Counted from the first letter of the stretch, positions 28,911-39,034 are shown. The stretch: 64,000 nucleotides of DNA from an uncultured Elusimicrobia bacterium (GCA_903889965.1 CAISZM010000030.1:1-64000), one strand, 5' to 3'. Numbers and translations: made by a program. Notes: a model not told the origin generated them from the sequence alone.

Positions 28911-31598
28911 TCACCGCGTACGCTGATCCGCATCGCCGCCCGTTCCGCCGCCGGAAGGATCGGCCCGGAACTCGGCGGCGGCGAAGGCGCGTCGGCCATC
29001 GGGCCACTGCGCCTCCGCCTCTATCCATTGAATGCCAGGTTTAACCGGCGTAAAATCATAGGCGGCAGCTATCACCGGCTCCTGGTCGCTCCCCTCCCAG
29101 ACGATGCGCGCCGCGGCGGGGTCCAGGCCATCGACCTCCAGCCGCAATCCAATTTTCTCTCCGACCTTCGCCGCGGACGGAATTCCCGCGATACGGGCGC
29201 GCGCGAAGGTCCAGGGCTGTTTCCCGGCCGGCGTGCGCGCCATCAGCCAGGCCAGCCACGCCAGTCCGCGGGCCTGATTTGAGATGACGAATTCGGTCTT
29301 GGTATTGAACGTGTCGCCCCAGCGGTCATAGAACGGATAGGGGTCGTCCTTATCCCCGTCTACCGGAAAGGTCAGGATGCCGAGCTCCCGTTTGTAGTGT
29401 TTAATGAAGGGGAACCCTTTCTGTATGGCGCCCAGCGGCAGTCCCGTGGGGGGCAGCACACGCCGGTCATTCTGGGCGAACTGGTGAACGATCTCGCGCT
29501 GGCGCCTCCAGCCCAGCCCCGTGATAAAAGTGACGTTGTTCGGGTTCAGGCCGCCTTCGTAGTTCAGGTTTCCGACAGCCGCCTCCAGCAGGCCCGGTTT
29601 CGGCTCGAGCTGGTCGGCCGCTATCAGATCGAGCGCCGCGGCGATGGGGAAATACCAGCCGGCGGTGCGAAACCTCTTGGATTCAAGGGGAAAGCTAGTC
29701 CCGTAGGCGCACGCCCCGGCGCGCGACAGCGCATCCTGCCCGGCGGCGGAGATCTCGGCCCGGCATTTGGCCAGGTAAGCCGCGTCGAGCCTGCGGCCCG
29801 GGGCCGAGCGGTCGGCAAACGCGTAACTGCGGATCGCGTTCCCGTAGGATTCCGTCAGGTGAACCCAGCCCCACCGCCAGGTCTTGGGATCCGCCGGATC
29901 GAATTCCCCCGCGAGGCGCTCGTGGTACTTCTGCTCCCCGGTCGCCAGATATAATTCGGCGGCCGCCCAGGCCACCTCATCCGCGTCACCGAAGTTGTTG
30001 CCGTAGTGCGTTATCTTCTGGTAGGCCCCCTGCCTGCCGTACTTGGCCCAAGCCCGCTCCAGGAACTCCCATCCTTTCCGTGCCTGTTTGAGATAGCGCG
30101 CGGCGTCCCCCGGGAACTGCCTGCGGAAGAGCGGCGAGCGCGCGGCCTGGGCCAGGGCCGCCACGCCGGCGGCTGTCACCGATGTCGTCTTTGGATAGAC
30201 CACCTGCGGATCGCCCTGGTCCGGAGTGACGTTGCCCTCGTACTTGCGGTCGCGGGGATAAACCAGGAAATAGAATCCGCCGTCACTGTCCTGCATTTTA
30301 GACAGGAATTCGGTCTCCCAGCGGACGATCTGGAGAATATCGCTTTTACCGTCGCCGCTTTCCGGCAGGCCAAGGTTGTCCAGCGCGCCGACACCGGGGA
30401 GCACATCCGCCGCCCACACCAGGTAGTGGATCAGCGCCGCGGAATTGATTGTGTATTTGCTGTAGTCGCCCGCGTCATGGTGTCCACGGGTCACGTCCAC
30501 CTTGCCCTCCTTGACGAAGGGATACAGGCAGGCCTGCAGGTTTGCCATGCGCGGGGCTTTAGGCGGCGGAAGGTCATCACCCTTCGCGGTATCTCCGTCG
30601 AGCACGCGCTGAACCATCTTGAAAGCCGGGGTCGGTATTTCGGCCGGCGCGAGATGACACGCTTTATGGGCGAAACGCGTGAAGGGCAGACCCAATTCCG
30701 CCCCGCACCGCTGATGATAAAGCCCCAGCGCGTAGGTTCTCGCGAACGCCGCCGCTAGGCCCTCGTCGATGGCGAACGGCAGCGACGCTCCCATTCCCGG
30801 CACGGCCACCCTGTACTGCCCCGGAGTCTCCAGGGCTGAAAAATCCGCTTCGTAAACCTTCTGGTACGGCGCAACGGCGTATTGGAAGCCCTGGTCGCGG
30901 CGGGACTTCAGATCGCCCCTGAACACCTCGCGCCCCGTAGCGGCATCCACGACCTTGAAGCCGGCGCCGGGATCCACCGGCAATTCGCCCAGGCTGCCAA
31001 GGTAGTACCCGACGACAGCTTTCTTGGTCAGGGATGGCGCGTAACCTACCTGGTTGACATGGATGGCCGGATTAAAACGAAGAATATCAGCGGAGCCGCT
31101 GAATGTCCGCCCGCCTGGTACGGTCGCGGCCACCGCCGCGCCATCCGGCAGGGGAGAAGCCAGTTGAAGATAAATGTAATTCCCTATCCGGAGATCACGG
31201 GACTTCAAGGGCGCGTAAAGCGGCCTCCGTTTGAAACCTGCTGCAGCAATAGGGACAGGCTTACGGTTCACGGTCACGGTAAAGTCGGCCGCAGGCGGGA
31301 GGTCCAGCTTAAAACCGCTGTCGACAAAATTCCATTCCTCAGGAGGCGCCTCAATGGATGCCTTGGTAGTTATCAGCGTCAGTTCCAGCAGCGTCGGCGA
31401 CAATATCCGCATCTGCTGCCATCCTACCGGCGGCATCAGCAGCATGTTTTCCCCGGGCAGGGCGACAGCCGGCGAGGGCGCGGCATTGGCGGCCGGACCC
31501 GCGGCGGGCGCCGGGAACAGCGGCGGAGCCCATATCACGCAGCATGCTAAAATGGCCGCCGCTCCCGGGATTACCCGTTTTTTATCCATGTTCGACAC
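28911..31598 (-). CDS. Secreted GH9 family glycosidase (endoglucanase-like) with N-terminal Ig-like domain
   Basis: GHHDAGDYSKYTINSAALIHYLVWAADVLP, GGLNPNNVTFITGLGWRRQREIVHQFAQNDRRVLPPTGLP; CelD_N-like N-terminus (IHVNQVGYAPSLTKKAVV). Confidence 0.88.
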   Translation of the reverse strand: MSNMDKKRVIPGAAAILACCVIWAPPLFPAPAAGPAANAAPSPAVALPGENMLLMPPVGWQQMRILSPTLLELTLITTKASIEAPPEEWNFVDSGFKLDLPPAADFTVTVNRKPVPIAAAGFKRRPLYAPLKSRDLRIGNYIYLQLASPLPDGAAVAATVPGGRTFSGSADILRFNPAIHVNQVGYAPSLTKKAVVGYYLGSLGELPVDPGAGFKVVDAATGREVFRGDLKSRRDQGFQYAVAPYQKVYEADFSALETPGQYRVAVPGMGASLPFAIDEGLAAAFARTYALGLYHQRCGAELGLPFTRFAHKACHLAPAEIPTPAFKMVQRVLDGDTAKGDDLPPPKAPRMANLQACLYPFVKEGKVDVTRGHHDAGDYSKYTINSAALIHYLVWAADVLPGVGALDNLGLPESGDGKSDILQIVRWETEFLSKMQDSDGGFYFLVYPRDRKYEGNVTPDQGDPQVVYPKTTSVTAAGVAALAQAARSPLFRRQFPGDAARYLKQARKGWEFLERAWAKYGRQGAYQKITHYGNNFGDADEVAWAAAELYLATGEQKYHERLAGEFDPADPKTWRWGWVHLTESYGNAIRSYAFADRSAPGRRLDAAYLAKCRAEISAAGQDALSRAGACAYGTSFPLESKRFRTAGWYFPIAAALDLIAADQLEPKPGLLEAAVGNLNYEGGLNPNNVTFITGLGWRRQREIVHQFAQNDRRVLPPTGLPLGAIQKGFPFIKHYKRELGILTFPVDGDKDDPYPFYDRWGDTFNTKTEFVISNQARGLAWLAWLMARTPAGKQPWTFARARIAGIPSAAKVGEKIGLRLEVDGLDPAAARIVWEGSDQEPVIAAAYDFTPVKPGIQWIEAEAQWPDGRRAFAAAEFRADPSGGGTGGDADQRTR

Positions 31599-31643
31599 CG
31601 CCCGTTTTAACCCTTCCGCCCGTATCGCCCGCCCTTTACCGCG

Positions 31644-32528
31644 TCAAACCAGGCCGTTTCTTCTTTGGAAAGGAACGTCGGGGTCAGCCCCGCGCCCCCG
31701 AATACAATCCAGAATATAGAACAGGGCGGTAAGCACTTCGTTTACCGCCTCCATGTCCCCCCTGCCCTCCAGCGCATCAGGACCGCAGTACAGCGCCTGG
31801 TCCGGGGACAAGATATTGGCGGCCATGAACGCTGTGCCGTAGCGCGCGAGCGCCGCGGCGTTATGCGCGGAAAGCCCGGGTGAGAGCGCAACGGCAGGAT
31901 AGGCCGGAAGCGCCAGCCTCCGCCTGATAGTTTCGTTGACCGCCGCGTTCAGCTCCAGCGCGCCTTCCATCCCGGCGTGGGATACGGCCAGGCCGTGGTT
32001 GGCCAGGAAGAAGATCTGCGGCCCGCGCGCTGCGGCGCGTTCATTTATGGCCGCGCAGAGCCGCGGCCCGGGAGACCTGTAAGGGATAAATTCGGCGTTA
32101 GGAAAAAGCTTGCGGGCGAGGGCCGGGCCCTCAGCGCTCATATTCAGTATATTCGCATATGCGGAGTGCGTGTGTATGACCGCGGTATTGAGCAGCGAGT
32201 GAAAACCCGCCTCCACCGAGGGCCTGGCCGGCCTCATGCCTTTCACCGGGAGAGCCTGCGCACAGATGAACCCGGAGAGCTCTTCCTCCCCGCACGGGCC
32301 GGAGGCTATGCGACGGCGTATATTGCCGCAGTTCACAAGCGCGTAGCCGCCGCGCGGCGAAACGTCCCTGAGCCTTACACCCGAAGCCTTTATAAGCATG
32401 CGCTCGGAATTCAGCTTCAAAGAAACATTCCCGCCGCCGCCCTGGGTGAGGTCGGGGCTTGCCCCCGCGGCGCGGGCGAGGCGGGCCAGAAGTTCGGCAG
32501 CTTTGTCGAGCGAAGGGTCAAAAGGCAT
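31644..32528 (-). CDS. Class II aldolase/adducin family protein
   Basis: LTQGGGGNVSLKLNSERMLIKASGVRL, VIHTHSAYANILNMS, FFLANHGLAVSH. Confidence 0.85.
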   Translation of the reverse strand: MPFDPSLDKAAELLARLARAAGASPDLTQGGGGNVSLKLNSERMLIKASGVRLRDVSPRGGYALVNCGNIRRRIASGPCGEEELSGFICAQALPVKGMRPARPSVEAGFHSLLNTAVIHTHSAYANILNMSAEGPALARKLFPNAEFIPYRSPGPRLCAAINERAAARGPQIFFLANHGLAVSHAGMEGALELNAAVNETIRRRLALPAYPAVALSPGLSAHNAAALARYGTAFMAANILSPDQALYCGPDALEGRGDMEAVNEVLTALFYILDCIRGRGADPDVPFQRRNGLV

Positions 32529-32552
32529 AAAAAAGCACCAGCCCGGCGGGCA

Positions 32553-33512
32553 CTATCGGTCTTCCCCCTCGTCGGTCGGCTTGCCGCCGGCGGGAGGCGG
32601 GGCGCTGTTCTTGGCGCGCGGGTGCGCCTTATTGTAAACGTCCTTCAGGCGCTCCAGCGACACGTGGGTGTAAATTTCCGTTGTCTGTAAATTCTTGTGG
32701 CCCAGCATTTCCTGCAGCGACTTAAGGTCGCAGCCGCGGTCCAGCATGTGAGTGGCGAAAGAATGCCTCACCGAGTGGGGGTTCATCGGCCGCGCGAAGC
32801 GGGCGCGCCTGGCCATTTTTCTAAAGATCAGCGCTATGCCCGCGCCGGTAAGCCGGGTGTTTTTGTTGTTGAGGAAAAGCGGCATCCCGTGGGCCAGGGG
32901 CTTCGGCCGGGTATCGAGGTAATCCCGCATGGCCGCCAGGGCCTTGTCCCCGATCGGCGCCAGCCGCTCGCGCGAGCCTTTGCCCATGACACGGGCGAAG
33001 CCGGAATAAAAATCCAGGTCGCCTATATTCAGCCCGGCGGCCTCCGAACGGCGCAGGCCTCCCGAGTAGACAAGCTCGAAGAGGGCGAAGTCGCGCAGCG
33101 CGAAATAATACCCCTTCTCCCTGGCGTTCACCTCCTCGGGCCGGTTGTAATCCTGAAGCTTCCCCACCTCGCCCTCGGTCATGAAACGCGGCAGGCGCTT
33201 TTCTTTTTTGGGTATCGTTATCAGGTCGAAAGGGTCCGTCTCTATCTGGGCGTTGGAAAGGAGGTAGCTGACGAAAGAGCGTACGACCGAGATCTTTCTG
33301 AGCAGCGTATTGCGGGAAACCTTCCTGTCGCTGATGGCGGCAATGTAGCCCCGCATCAAAAGGCGGTCCAGCTGAGCGGGGGAAGCGGCCTTGTTGGCCG
33401 CGGCATAAGAGAGGAACTCCCCGAGGTCGAACTGGTAGGCCTTTATGGTATTGCGGGAAAAATTGCGCTGCGCCTTCAAATGCAGCAAAAATCTTTCCGC
33501 CAGCAGTTTCAT
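32553..33512 (-). CDS. Tyrosine recombinase XerC/XerD-like
   Basis: YSGGLRRSEAAGLNIGDLD (R), PHSVRHSFATHMLDRGCDLKSLQEMLGHKNLQTTEIYTHVSLERLKDVYNKAHPRA (HxxR..Y). Confidence 0.92.
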   Translation of the reverse strand: MKLLAERFLLHLKAQRNFSRNTIKAYQFDLGEFLSYAAANKAASPAQLDRLLMRGYIAAISDRKVSRNTLLRKISVVRSFVSYLLSNAQIETDPFDLITIPKKEKRLPRFMTEGEVGKLQDYNRPEEVNAREKGYYFALRDFALFELVYSGGLRRSEAAGLNIGDLDFYSGFARVMGKGSRERLAPIGDKALAAMRDYLDTRPKPLAHGMPLFLNNKNTRLTGAGIALIFRKMARRARFARPMNPHSVRHSFATHMLDRGCDLKSLQEMLGHKNLQTTEIYTHVSLERLKDVYNKAHPRAKNSAPPPAGGKPTDEGEDR

Positions 33513-33677
33513 GCTGAAATTCTACCATTTACGAAATAAATAACTATCCCATGCGGTTTTATGCCGCTGATTTAATAAAGTTAAGACCGGCAGACAAATA
33601 GTTGGAGCGGGTGACGGATAGCCATAGGCCGTTAGGGCTATTTAAGGTGGGCCCAATAACTTGATTTTAGCGGCCGC

Positions 33678-35576
33678 ATGGCCCTTTTGCTTTTGCGCCG
33701 CAGAGTGTATCCTATTAAAATGAGAGAAACCTCCTGCCGCGCGCGCGGAGCCATAACCCTGTTTTCCGGCCACGCTACCCTGATCAATATCGCGAAACGC
33801 CTCTTCCTAGCCGGTTCCGTTTTCCTTCCGTCTTTAGCCCAGGCCCAGTCCTGGCCGCCCGATATGATCCTCGCCTCGGCCGCGGCCCTGCCGCGGACCT
33901 CACCGGCTTACCAGGAACAGTCCTCCGGCATAAAGGCGGGCCAGAACAGCCTGGCCGATTACCTCGCGAACACCAAACCATGGCTGGCCATCGCCGCCAA
34001 TTCCGAACAGCGCCAGCCGGTCTATTTTGGACGGCGGCCCCGGGAAATAGAATTGGGCCTGGGCGGCTCGGCGAACGGCATACCCCCCTCGCTGAAGAAC
34101 GAAGGCGAGCGCCAGATAAATGAGATCAGGCGCGCCATGCTGAAAAAAAAGCTTATCTCGCCCCGCGAAGCCGTCGAAATAGAGGGCTGGCCGGTGCGCG
34201 ACGACCACGGCATGCTTACGTGGGCCTTCGCCACATGGAAGCGGGGGTCTTCCGGGGCGCGGGCCTGGCTTGACGTTAAGCTGCCGGGATCGGAGAAGCT
34301 GGCGCCCTTCCTGCCGGAATTCCTCCACCCTTCCTCGCGCCGCGACCGATCAAAGCTTTTCGCTGACGTACTTGAGTATAAGGACCTCTACCAGAAGCCC
34401 CTGTTCGGCGATGCTATCTGGGTGGACCAGAAAGGCCGCGTACAAAGCCTCTGGCTGCCGCCTGACAGCCGGGCGGATTTCGCCGCGGGCGAGGCCGCCT
34501 CCAGGCTTACCGCGGTAGTCCTGCCGCAACCCGCGCGCTTTGACGGCGCTCCGGTCTCCTATAAGATCCTGTCACAGGGCGGTTCCGTACAATGGCCCGC
34601 CTCGCTTAAATGGGGCGCGCCCCCGGCGGCGCCGGCTTCCGCGGGGCTTTCGGATGTTAAAATATCCGCGTGGCCAGCCGATTTCACCGAGTCTTACAGA
34701 AAGGACGTCATGCTCCTTGCCGGAGAGATCAACGCCGTGTTCCCCATGAGCAAACGACAGGCGCGCTTCGTAAAAAAGAACAATATAGAGCCCTCTAACC
34801 AGCTGGACGCGATGATCTCCTATCTCCAGGAAAGGTACGCGCTCCTGGGTATAGCTTCTCACAGGCAGGATTTCACCTGGAGGGGTGAGAAGCAGACCAA
34901 CCTGGTAGCGGTCATACCGGGCGCCGACCACAGCAGGCCCATACTGATGGCCGACCACATAGACACGGCTTTTTGCGAGGACGTCTTCGGGTCCGGGGGC
35001 AGGAGGGTTTCCGCTCCGGGGGCCGACGACAACATGTCCGCGGCCGCGACGCTGCTGCGCGCGGCGGAGATATTCAAAGGACGCAAACTGGCCAGGGATA
35101 TCTGGCTGGTTCACCTGACCGGCGAGGAATTCCCGGCCGACGATCTGGGCGCCAGGTATTTTATAAGCAGCCTCCTCTCCTCGAAGACGGACATAGGCGG
35201 TTTGGTCCTTATGGATATGATCGGCTGGCGCCAGGGGAAGGACCCTGTGTTCCAGATAAGCGCCGGCGAATCAGCCGAATCGCTGGGAATGGCCCAGGTG
35301 GCCGTGAAGGCGGCGCAGGATTTCCAGGGCCTTTCCCCGGCCCTGCGCACGCGCTTCGACCCCAAAAGCTATCTTTACAATACCGACGGCCTGATCTTCT
35401 CGGACGCGGGTTTTCCCGTTATACTTTTCAACGAGCATCTTAACTCCGCCGAGAACATCTCCCGCCCCGGCTACCACGACACCACCGACACCTCGGCCCG
35501 CATAGACTGGGAATACGCCACCGGCATCGCTAAAATAGCGATCACCACCGCTGCGCGCCTCGCCGGGATGCAGTAA
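33678..35576 (+). CDS. Secreted M28-family zinc metallopeptidase (start uncertain)
   Basis: ILMADHIDTAF, APGADDNMSAAATLLRAAE, LTGEEFPADDLGARYF, VLMDMIGW. Confidence 0.85.
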   Translation: MALLLLRRRVYPIKMRETSCRARGAITLFSGHATLINIAKRLFLAGSVFLPSLAQAQSWPPDMILASAAALPRTSPAYQEQSSGIKAGQNSLADYLANTKPWLAIAANSEQRQPVYFGRRPREIELGLGGSANGIPPSLKNEGERQINEIRRAMLKKKLISPREAVEIEGWPVRDDHGMLTWAFATWKRGSSGARAWLDVKLPGSEKLAPFLPEFLHPSSRRDRSKLFADVLEYKDLYQKPLFGDAIWVDQKGRVQSLWLPPDSRADFAAGEAASRLTAVVLPQPARFDGAPVSYKILSQGGSVQWPASLKWGAPPAAPASAGLSDVKISAWPADFTESYRKDVMLLAGEINAVFPMSKRQARFVKKNNIEPSNQLDAMISYLQERYALLGIASHRQDFTWRGEKQTNLVAVIPGADHSRPILMADHIDTAFCEDVFGSGGRRVSAPGADDNMSAAATLLRAAEIFKGRKLARDIWLVHLTGEEFPADDLGARYFISSLLSSKTDIGGLVLMDMIGWRQGKDPVFQISAGESAESLGMAQVAVKAAQDFQGLSPALRTRFDPKSYLYNTDGLIFSDAGFPVILFNEHLNSAENISRPGYHDTTDTSARIDWEYATGIAKIAITTAARLAGMQ

Positions 35577-35648
35577 ACCCGGCGCCGGTCCGCGCGATAG
35601 ATAGGTAATTTTCCTAAAAACTAGGCGTCAGGATTTAGCCTGGATACT

Positions 35649-35783
35649 GGCCAGCCATGGGGTTGCCCATTCCGCCGCGCAGGAACCGTTGCGCGGTTCC
35701 CCCCGAAGCGGCCGTCTGATACGCATAGCGCCTGTCACGGCACCTGCACAAGCATTGGCTCCAGAGCAACCCCATGGCTGGCC
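35649..35783. repeat. Inverted repeat with 18-bp perfect arms in an otherwise non-coding gap
   Basis: ggccagccatggggttgc (35649-35666) and gcaaccccatggctggcc (35766-35783), with an internal ggaaccg-ttgcg-cggttcc hairpin. Confidence 0.75.
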
Positions 35784-35945
35784 CTCGTCTGTTTTACCTG
35801 CGGATGCACAGTTTTCCGGCTGACTATCGATATTTACCCACAGGGAACCAGGATGGACTTTGCAGGCTTGCGTCGTCAATGGACACAACCACAGGACCCC
35901 GACCGCGCTATATTGCGGATCACTTACCCAAAGTTGGATATCTGA

Positions 35946-36581
35946 TCAATTTGTGGGTGTTAGGGCCGAAGGAAAGTTTTCCAGGTGGGTTTTTCCGCTT
36001 ATGAAGACCGCAAGCCGCTCGTTGTTCCAGACCTTGCCGCCCCTGTCCTCATAATCGCGCCAGCGCTCCATAAGTTCTGAAACAGGGATATAAGTGTAGC
36101 CCGTGCCGATGGCGGGGTCCATGAAATACGCGTACTTCGCGTCGAGCGCCGTCAGAACCACATAGTGGCCGTCCTCGCGCCTCCGGCTCCATGGCAGGCC
36201 GGGCTTGTCAGGCCAGGCCTGGATGTCCAGTATTACCGTATCGCCGCGCACCAGCGAAGCCCTGAGATCTTCAATAGTGACGCCTTCCCTGAAATAGGCT
36301 TTCAGGCCGAATTTTTCAGCGCCCTTTACCAGCCCCTGAGGAGGCGCGCCGTCCAAGGGACGGGTTTCCGTAACATCCAGCAATTCCCCCTCCCGGCCGT
36401 CGTAAACCCGCCAGTAGAAAAGCGTTGAGAGAAGCGCCGCCGCCCCGCACGTATAATCCAGTGATTGGCGGACTATCGGGACCGGCAGCGCGTTGCCGGG
36501 CAGGGCGTGACGCTCCGCGCTCCCGCGGGCGCAGGCCGCAAGTGACGGCAGGGCGGCCATGATCAATATCAGCTTATGCAT
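35946..36581 (-). CDS. C39-like (papain-fold) peptidase, putative lipoprotein
   Basis: VRQSLDYTCGAAALLSTLFYW, GHYVVLTALDAKYAYFMDPAIGTGYTYIPVSELMERW; lipobox-like SLAAC. Confidence 0.82.
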   Translation of the reverse strand: MHKLILIMAALPSLAACARGSAERHALPGNALPVPIVRQSLDYTCGAAALLSTLFYWRVYDGREGELLDVTETRPLDGAPPQGLVKGAEKFGLKAYFREGVTIEDLRASLVRGDTVILDIQAWPDKPGLPWSRRREDGHYVVLTALDAKYAYFMDPAIGTGYTYIPVSELMERWRDYEDRGGKVWNNERLAVFISGKTHLENFPSALTPTN

Positions 36582-36597
36582 TCTGGCGCATCTCCGA

Positions 36598-37893
36598 TCA
36601 GTCGTCGATATTCCCGATGGATCTGTGAATAGGTTTTATGACGAGGAATATCAGACAGGCCGCGAGGGCGGCTATGCCCACCTGCAGCATGAAAAAACTG
36701 CTTTTGGGTATCTGCTCCCACAATCCGCCGACCTGCCCGGATATGTAATTGCCGGCGAAATAGGACATGAACCATACACCCATAAGCATGGAGACGAAAC
36801 GCGGGGGCGCGAGCTTGGTCACCAGCGACAAGCCTATGGGGGAAAGGTACAGCTCGCCCACCGCCATCAGGAAAATGCAGCTGAGAAGATACCAGGGCGC
36901 GACTTTGCCGGTGTGCGCCGCTATCCTGGCCGCAAAGACCATCGGGACGAAGCAAATGGCCAGGAACACGCAGCCTATGGCCATTTTGGCTATACTGGTG
37001 GGCTCCTTGTCTTTCCTGGACTGCCAGGCCCAGAAAGCGCACAGCGTAGGGGTCATAAAGAATATTACGGCGGAATTGACCGACTGGAACCACGAGGCGG
37101 GAATTTCCCACAATCCCCCCAGAACGGTCCGGCGGGTGTAATCATCGGCCCAGAGAGAAAGTGTATTGCCTTCCTGCTCATAGGGTATCCAGAAAAGGAT
37201 ATTAAGGGCGCACAGAGCGAGCAGCGCCCATATCCGCTTTTTCTCTTCCGGGGTGAGAGGAGGGTGCACGATCTTTTCCCCCCTGTGTTTTGTTATTTCG
37301 TCGGAAGCCAGATATTTCTGCCCCCAGATATATATCACAAGCCCTATAAGCATGCCGACGCCGGCCGCGCCGAAGCCGTAATGCCAGCCGTATCGTTCGC
37401 CCAGCGTGCCGCAGATCAGCGGCGACAGGAAAGCGCCGACATTGATGCCCAGGTAAAAGATGTTGAAAGCGCGGTCCCGCCTGTGGTCATGCTCGTGGTA
37501 AAGGCTGCCGACCTGCGTCGAGATGTTGGGCTTTAAGGCGCCGTTGCCGATTATTATGCAGATAAGCGCGGGGAAGAAAAGAGATTCGAAGGCCATGAAG
37601 AAATGGCCCAGGGCCATGATGACCCCGCCGATGATGACCATTTTCTTCTGCCCGAACCATTTGTCCGCCAGGATGCCGCCGAAAAACGGCGTAAAATAGA
37701 CGAAACCGGTGTAAAGGCCGTAGATATTGGAGGCCTTCCCCTGGGTGAACATCAGCTGCTTCATCATGTAGTAAACCAAGATGGCGCGCATGCCGTAAAA
37801 CGAGAAACGCTCCCACATTTCGGTGGCGAACAGGATATAGAGACCCTTGGGATGCCCGAAAAGGTCATTGCTCGTATTGTTTATGGCGTCCAT
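36598..37893 (-). CDS. POT-family (PTR2) proton-dependent peptide transporter
   Basis: ATEMWERFSFYGMRAILVYYM, GGILADKWFGQKKMVIIGGVIMALGH, NIFYLGINVGAFLSPLICGTLGE. Confidence 0.93.
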   Translation of the reverse strand: MDAINNTSNDLFGHPKGLYILFATEMWERFSFYGMRAILVYYMMKQLMFTQGKASNIYGLYTGFVYFTPFFGGILADKWFGQKKMVIIGGVIMALGHFFMAFESLFFPALICIIIGNGALKPNISTQVGSLYHEHDHRRDRAFNIFYLGINVGAFLSPLICGTLGERYGWHYGFGAAGVGMLIGLVIYIWGQKYLASDEITKHRGEKIVHPPLTPEEKKRIWALLALCALNILFWIPYEQEGNTLSLWADDYTRRTVLGGLWEIPASWFQSVNSAVIFFMTPTLCAFWAWQSRKDKEPTSIAKMAIGCVFLAICFVPMVFAARIAAHTGKVAPWYLLSCIFLMAVGELYLSPIGLSLVTKLAPPRFVSMLMGVWFMSYFAGNYISGQVGGLWEQIPKSSFFMLQVGIAALAACLIFLVIKPIHRSIGNIDD

Positions 37894-37894
37894 A

Positions 37895-39034
37895 TTATTT
37901 TTTCACCGCCTTAAGCCCCGCCGCGCCCGCCAGAAGCAGCCGCAAACGGTCATGCGGAATGGCGTAGATGGTATTCCCGTCGCGCCCCACGGAGGTCCGG
38001 GCGGCCAGCATCGAATTCAGAACGGCTTCTTCCGCGGCGTCCGCCGCGGCTTCAAAAAGCGGGTCGATAAAGAAATCCGAAAGAAGGCTTAATTTATGAA
38101 CGGGCTTCACGGGGCGATGAGCCACGCGGTTGGCGGTAGAAAAAGCCATGGCGACGTCCCCGCTGGAATGCATGGATACCGCGCCGGTGCGCACCACGCC
38201 CAGCATGGCCCTTTTCGCAAGCCTGGACAACTGCCTCGAATCCAGCGGCGCATCGGTGGCGACCGCCACGGTTATGGAGCCGTCCTTCCATTCCAGGGGC
38301 TTAAGGTCCGTTATTTCCAGCCCGACGGCTACGCCGTTGACGCGCAATTGATGCCGCTTGCCGTGATTCGAGTTCAACAGCACGGCCACCGTATAGCCGC
38401 CGGCCTTTCGCGGCAGCCGCCTGGAGGAGGTGCCTATACCTCCCTTAAATTCGTACGTCACCATGCCGGTTCCGGCGCCCACCCCCCCCTCTGCGACCGA
38501 ACCGGGGGACGCGTTCTCTAAAGCGGACAGGACATGCCGGCGTTTCACGTGCCGGCCGCGTATATCGTTCAAGGTGCTGTCGTCGCACTCCATGACGACC
38601 GGCGTCATGGTATCGTCGGATATCCCTATGCGCGGATATTTGGAAAGCATGTAATCAACCATGGCCGCCTGCACGTCCCCTACGTTCAGCGTGTTGGTGA
38701 AAGCTATGGGAGTTTCCAGGACACCGGATTCCGCGAGCCACATGAGCCCGGCGGCCTCGCCGTTACCGTTAAGGACGAAACTGCCCGCCGCTAGTTTGGA
38801 CCGCCACAGGTCGCCGGCGGCGGGAATTATTACCGTAACGCCGGTGCGCACGGGCCCCCTGCCGGGTTTCATCCTGCCGCTGCCGTGGGAGAGCGTGACG
38901 TGTCCGACCCTGACGCCCCTGACGTCGGTAATAGCGTTATGCCCTCCGGAGGGATAGCGGCCGATGTTTATTCCGAAGTCGCGGGCGCGCAGCGCTGTTC
39001 TTGATTTTTTTGTCATATTTTCTCCGGCGTTCAA
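37895..39034 (-). CDS. P1 family (DmpA-like) aminopeptidase
   Basis: GGHNAITDVRGVRVGHVTL, GEAAGLMWLAESGVLETPIAFTNTLNVG, GTSSRRLPRKAGGYTVAVLLNSNHG. Confidence 0.92.
   Translation of the reverse strand: MNAGENMTKKSRTALRARDFGINIGRYPSGGHNAITDVRGVRVGHVTLSHGSGRMKPGRGPVRTGVTVIIPAAGDLWRSKLAAGSFVLNGNGEAAGLMWLAESGVLETPIAFTNTLNVGDVQAAMVDYMLSKYPRIGISDDTMTPVVMECDDSTLNDIRGRHVKRRHVLSALENASPGSVAEGGVGAGTGMVTYEFKGGIGTSSRRLPRKAGGYTVAVLLNSNHGKRHQLRVNGVAVGLEITDLKPLEWKDGSITVAVATDAPLDSRQLSRLAKRAMLGVVRTGAVSMHSSGDVAMAFSTANRVAHRPVKPVHKLSLLSDFFIDPLFEAAADAAEEAVLNSMLAARTSVGRDGNTIYAIPHDRLRLLLAGAAGLKAVKK

Noticed and set aside
32553-33512. Mobile-element integrase marking an integrated island
   Set aside because: Sequence looks like a housekeeping XerC/XerD-type recombinase and flanking genes are ordinary; no att repeats or cargo identified.
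33603-33641. Complete tRNA gene
   Set aside because: Only the acceptor-like 3' end is present; no T-arm GTTCGA-type sequence, anticodon arm or D-arm could be found.
35628-35888. 86-aa minus-strand ORF over the inverted-repeat region
   Set aside because: Contains the palindrome arms, no recognised domain or clear ribosome-binding context; more likely non-coding.
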